Part shown: positions 14,237-16,010 of the stretch, in pieces | How positions within the stretch are numbered: position 1 is the stretch's first letter | How the letters are laid out: each line of letters begins with the position of its first letter | Assembly (NCBI GenBank): GCA_934409175.1 | Contig: CAKRVX010000046.1 | Location: forward strand, 1 to 16,010 | Source: an uncultured Blautia sp. | Lineage (GTDB): Bacteria > Bacillota > Clostridia > Lachnospirales > Lachnospiraceae | Reading direction: 5' to 3' | DNA length: 16,010 bases | Notes under the pieces: model-generated | What the model was told of the DNA's origin: nothing | What the model saw: only the letters and a program-made list of their open reading frames with translations | The model's database searches: none | Program-made: the position numbers and the translations under genes

Positions 14237-14311
14237 ATGGAAATCACAAGACCTGCTGTAGCAGGAACTCTGGAATCCAGTGACTGTCAGGTGATGATCG
14301 AAGAAAACTGA
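14237..14311 (+). pseudogene. citD: Truncated citD (citrate lyase acyl carrier protein), 24 codons
   Basis: A 24-codon frame reads MEITRPAVAGTLESSD followed by CQVMIEEN and a tandem stop (TGATAA). This matches the N-terminus of CitD, the gamma subunit of citrate lyase, including the AGTLESSD motif and serine 14, the attachment site of the prosthetic group. A full CitD is about 90-100 residues; nothing resembling the missing part is seen in any frame downstream. The ribosome binding site (AAGGAGGA, seven bases from the ATG) is intact. A strong terminator follows 43 bases after the stop. The simplest reading is that a deletion removed most of citD and the following citrate lyase genes (citE, citF and others), leaving the operon's start and end. 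A retained function for the peptide is not excluded. Confidence 0.75.
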
Positions 14312-14353
14312 TAAGCCATCTTACCAAAATACTATACATAAAATTCCTTCTGG

Positions 14354-14412
14354 AAAATCCCTCTTGGTGCTATCGCAAAAATGTGTGGCGCTCAGAGGGG
14401 TTTTTCATTTTT
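14354..14412 (+). terminator. Strong terminator downstream of the citD remnant
   Basis: AAAA-T-CCCTCT (14354-14364) pairs with AGAGGG-G-TTTT (14394-14404), with further inner pairs (14366-14370 with 14388-14392), and is followed by TTTTTCATTTTTTT. It faces the + strand and has no + strand gene before it other than the citD remnant, so it is probably the terminator of the deleted operon. The rest of 14312-14460 shows no gene. Confidence 0.8.
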
Positions 14413-14461
14413 TTAAGTAAAATTGGAAATTTATAATCTCTTTTGTTATGTAAAAATCCTG

Positions 14462-14492
14462 ATACTTTGTTGGCAGCAAAGTATGTTATACT
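14462..14492 (+). promoter_or_regulatory. Extended -10 promoter with overlapping operator-like repeat for the HD gene
   Basis: TGTTATACT (14484-14492) is an extended -10 element with no proper -35 box. Directly upstream, ATACTTTG (14462-14469) and CAAAGTAT (14477-14484) form a perfect 8-bp inverted repeat with a 7-base spacer that occupies the -35 region. Such a layout suits a repressor, or an activator that replaces the missing -35 contact. Confidence 0.55.
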
Positions 14493-14533
14493 AAATACCA
14501 GAAAAAGACGTAAAGAAAGGATTCTGAAGATAA

Positions 14534-15334
14534 ATGGGAAGTTTAGACTTAACAAAAGATTTCGACGCAGCAAAAGCTGCCTTTGAAGCATATCTGGATG
14601 AGTATGACCGTAAAGATGATAAAATCCATCTGAAGATCGTGCACACTTATGGTGTAGTAGATGATGCCGAAGCGATCAGCCGGAGGATGGGCCTGGCTGA
14701 GGAGGATGTGCAGCTGGCGAAAGTAATCGGGTTACTGCATGATATTGGAAGATTTGAACAGATCAAAAGATTTGACAGCTTTGAACCGGGAACTATGGAA
14801 CATGCGGCATATGGTGCGCAGCTCCTGTTTGGATCTGAGAACATGATCCGCAGATTTGTGAAAGATGACAGATTTGATGAATTGATCTGTACAGCAATTG
14901 AGAAGCACAGTGATTTCAAACTGGAAGGAATTACAGACGAGAGAACACTGCTTCATGCAAAGCTGATCCGTGATGCAGACAAGCTGGATAACTGCCGTGT
15001 GAAGCTGGAAGAATCGATGGAAACACTTCTGGGAGTAGATGAAAAAGGTGCTGGAGAGGGTGTGATCGCGCCAAAAGTGTGGGAGTCCTGCATGGCAAAA
15101 GAATCTGTGCTGTCTTCTGACCGTGTTTCAAAGGTAGACTACTGGGTCTCCTATATAGCGCAGTATTATGACATCAATTTCCCGGAAACTTATGAGATTA
15201 TGCGTGAGCATGATTATGTGAGAAAGATTGCGGACAGAGTTCCTTATGCATTGCCGGAAACTCAGGAAAAGATGGATATTCTGGTATCAGAAATGGAAAA
15301 ATATATGGATGAAAGAATCAGAAATGGCAGATAA
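14534..15334 (+). CDS. HD domain phosphohydrolase
   Basis: The 266-residue protein has the HD superfamily metal-binding pattern: H37 (KIVHTYGV), H69-D70 (GLLHDIGRF), H90 (EHAAYGAQL), H125 (IEKHSDF), and aspartates 147 and 149 (RDADKLDN). HD proteins hydrolyse phosphate esters such as nucleotides or signalling nucleotides; this stand-alone form has no partner domain and the substrate cannot be deduced. No signal peptide or membrane segment is seen. The ribosome binding site (AAAGGA) is about 13 bases before the ATG, slightly far, but the next in-frame ATG is at about residue 52 and would lose H37. The 3' end overlaps the next gene by 11 bases, so the two are translationally linked. Confidence 0.9.
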   Translation: MGSLDLTKDFDAAKAAFEAYLDEYDRKDDKIHLKIVHTYGVVDDAEAISRRMGLAEEDVQLAKVIGLLHDIGRFEQIKRFDSFEPGTMEHAAYGAQLLFGSENMIRRFVKDDRFDELICTAIEKHSDFKLEGITDERTLLHAKLIRDADKLDNCRVKLEESMETLLGVDEKGAGEGVIAPKVWESCMAKESVLSSDRVSKVDYWVSYIAQYYDINFPETYEIMREHDYVRKIADRVPYALPETQEKMDILVSEMEKYMDERIRNGR

Positions 15335-15908
15335 AACAGAGAAAATTCAGGAGAAATTTACCTGTGGAGAATTTGAATATCAGATAATAAGAAGTGCCAG
15401 AAAAACCATGACACTGGAAGTTCGCAGGGACGGAAATGTAATTGTTCGTGCACCGCTTCGAACAGGCTTGCCGCGGATCAAAAGATTTGTAAACCAGAAG
15501 CAGGACTGGGTTCTGGGATGTCTGGAACGGACAAAAGAATACCGGGAACAGAAACCGTTAAGTGCAGGTCTGAGCGAGGCAAAGAGAAATGTCTATATAC
15601 GAAAGGCTAAGGAAACGATTACAAAAAGAGCGGCTTACTTTGCAAGGCTAATGGGCGTTTCTTATCGGAATATTACCATTAGAGAGCAGAAAACAAGATG
15701 GGGAAGCTGTAGCAGTGAGAAGAATCTGAACTTCAACTGGAAACTGATACTTGCACCGCCGGAAGTGCTGGATTATGTGGTGGTACATGAACTCTGTCAT
15801 CTGAAAGAAATGAATCATTCGAAGGCATTCTGGGATGAAGTAGGAAAAGTAATGCCGGATTATGAGACGCACAAATTGTGGCTGAAAGAGAATGGATGGA
15901 GGTTGTAA
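15324..15908 (+). CDS. YgjP-like (DUF45/M48-type) zinc metallopeptidase
   Basis: The 194-residue protein matches the YgjP/DUF45 family, related to SprT and M48 peptidases. It has WGSCSSEKNLNFNWKL at about 126-141 and the zinc motif HELCH (155-159) followed by MNHSKAFW with H165 as the likely third ligand. The N-terminal part (IRSARKTMTLEVRRDGNVIVRAP) is the usual strand-rich lead-in. The start at 15324 is the best fit; the weak GAAAG upstream and the 11-base overlap with the HD gene suggest coupling. In-frame ATGs at 15309 and 15228 would lengthen the overlap and are not supported by the family's usual N-terminus. Cellular role and substrate are poorly known for the family. Confidence 0.9.
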   Translation: MADKTEKIQEKFTCGEFEYQIIRSARKTMTLEVRRDGNVIVRAPLRTGLPRIKRFVNQKQDWVLGCLERTKEYREQKPLSAGLSEAKRNVYIRKAKETITKRAAYFARLMGVSYRNITIREQKTRWGSCSSEKNLNFNWKLILAPPEVLDYVVVHELCHLKEMNHSKAFWDEVGKVMPDYETHKLWLKENGWRL

Positions 15909-15914
15909 TTAATA

Positions 15915-16010
15915 ATGAAAATGATAGGGGATCTGCACATTCATTCCAGATTTTCCATGGCAACAAGCAGGGAAGGCACGCCTGAAAATCTGGATTTCTG
16001 GGCGAGAAAG
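15915..16010 (+). CDS. PHP-domain protein, endonuclease Q-like (cut by window edge)
   Basis: Only the first 32 codons are in the window, open to the last base. They read MKMIGDLHIHSRFSMATS and then a segment ending NLDFWARK. DLHIHSRFS is the first metal-binding motif of the PHP phosphoesterase fold, and the sequel (ATS, then ENL..WA) resembles endonuclease Q and related PHP proteins that cut at deaminated bases. GGAGG lies about 12 bases before the first ATG; a second ATG two codons later is also possible. It follows the YgjP-like gene by six bases and is probably in the same operon. Confidence 0.75.
   Translation, partial: MKMIGDLHIHSRFSMATSREGTPENLDFWARK

Noticed and set aside
14312..14533. 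Remainder of citD or other cit genes in any frame
   Set aside because: Reading through the stops gives no CitD-like sequence (no SSVEKQFG-type motif); the stretch appears to be terminator and promoter DNA only.

Overview
The window looks like chromosomal DNA of an anaerobic Firmicute in class Clostridia, most likely a gut Lachnospiraceae member. This rests on AGGAGG-type ribosome binding sites, AT-rich intergenic DNA with sigma-A-like promoters, many strong intrinsic terminators, a thiSGH/thiC thiamine set under TPP riboswitches, an OGG1-type glycosylase, and a clostridial-style glycogen phosphorylase. The genus is not fixed by the sequence. No tRNA, rRNA, CRISPR array, insertion sequence or prophage was seen.

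Bases 1-5080 hold thiamine biosynthesis. A TPP riboswitch cut by the window's left edge and its terminator lead into a second structured leader, then thiS-thiG-thiH-tenI on the + strand. These four genes make or process the thiazole half of thiamine. A 17-bp bidirectional terminator separates them from thiC (pyrimidine half) on the - strand, which has its own promoter, TPP riboswitch and terminator. thiF, thiD, thiE and thiM are absent, so the rest of the pathway must lie elsewhere. The last gene of the thiazole operon fits TenI better than ThiE.

Bases 5080-8630 hold a secreted fibronectin-III-like protein, a solitary HicB-like protein, an OGG1-type 8-oxoguanine glycosylase with a small companion gene, and a convergent endonuclease III. 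hicB and ogg diverge from overlapping promoters.

Bases 8630-14000 hold a Crp/Fnr-type regulator, a ComEC-like metallo-beta-lactamase-fold protein with a helical insertion and a cysteine-rich tail, glycogen phosphorylase (-), and an AraC-type regulator (-).

Bases 14000-16010 begin with a largely non-coding stretch. It contains a 24-codon remnant of citD (citrate lyase acyl carrier protein) with an intact ribosome binding site, followed by a strong terminator, which suggests a deleted citrate lyase operon. Then come an HD-domain phosphohydrolase, an overlapping YgjP-like metallopeptidase, and the first 32 codons of a PHP-domain protein resembling endonuclease Q.

Most of the window is ordinary core-genome content. 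The points most worth a second look are the extra attenuator-like leader before thiS, the citD relic, the metallo-beta-lactamase-fold protein, and several promoter/terminator overlaps.
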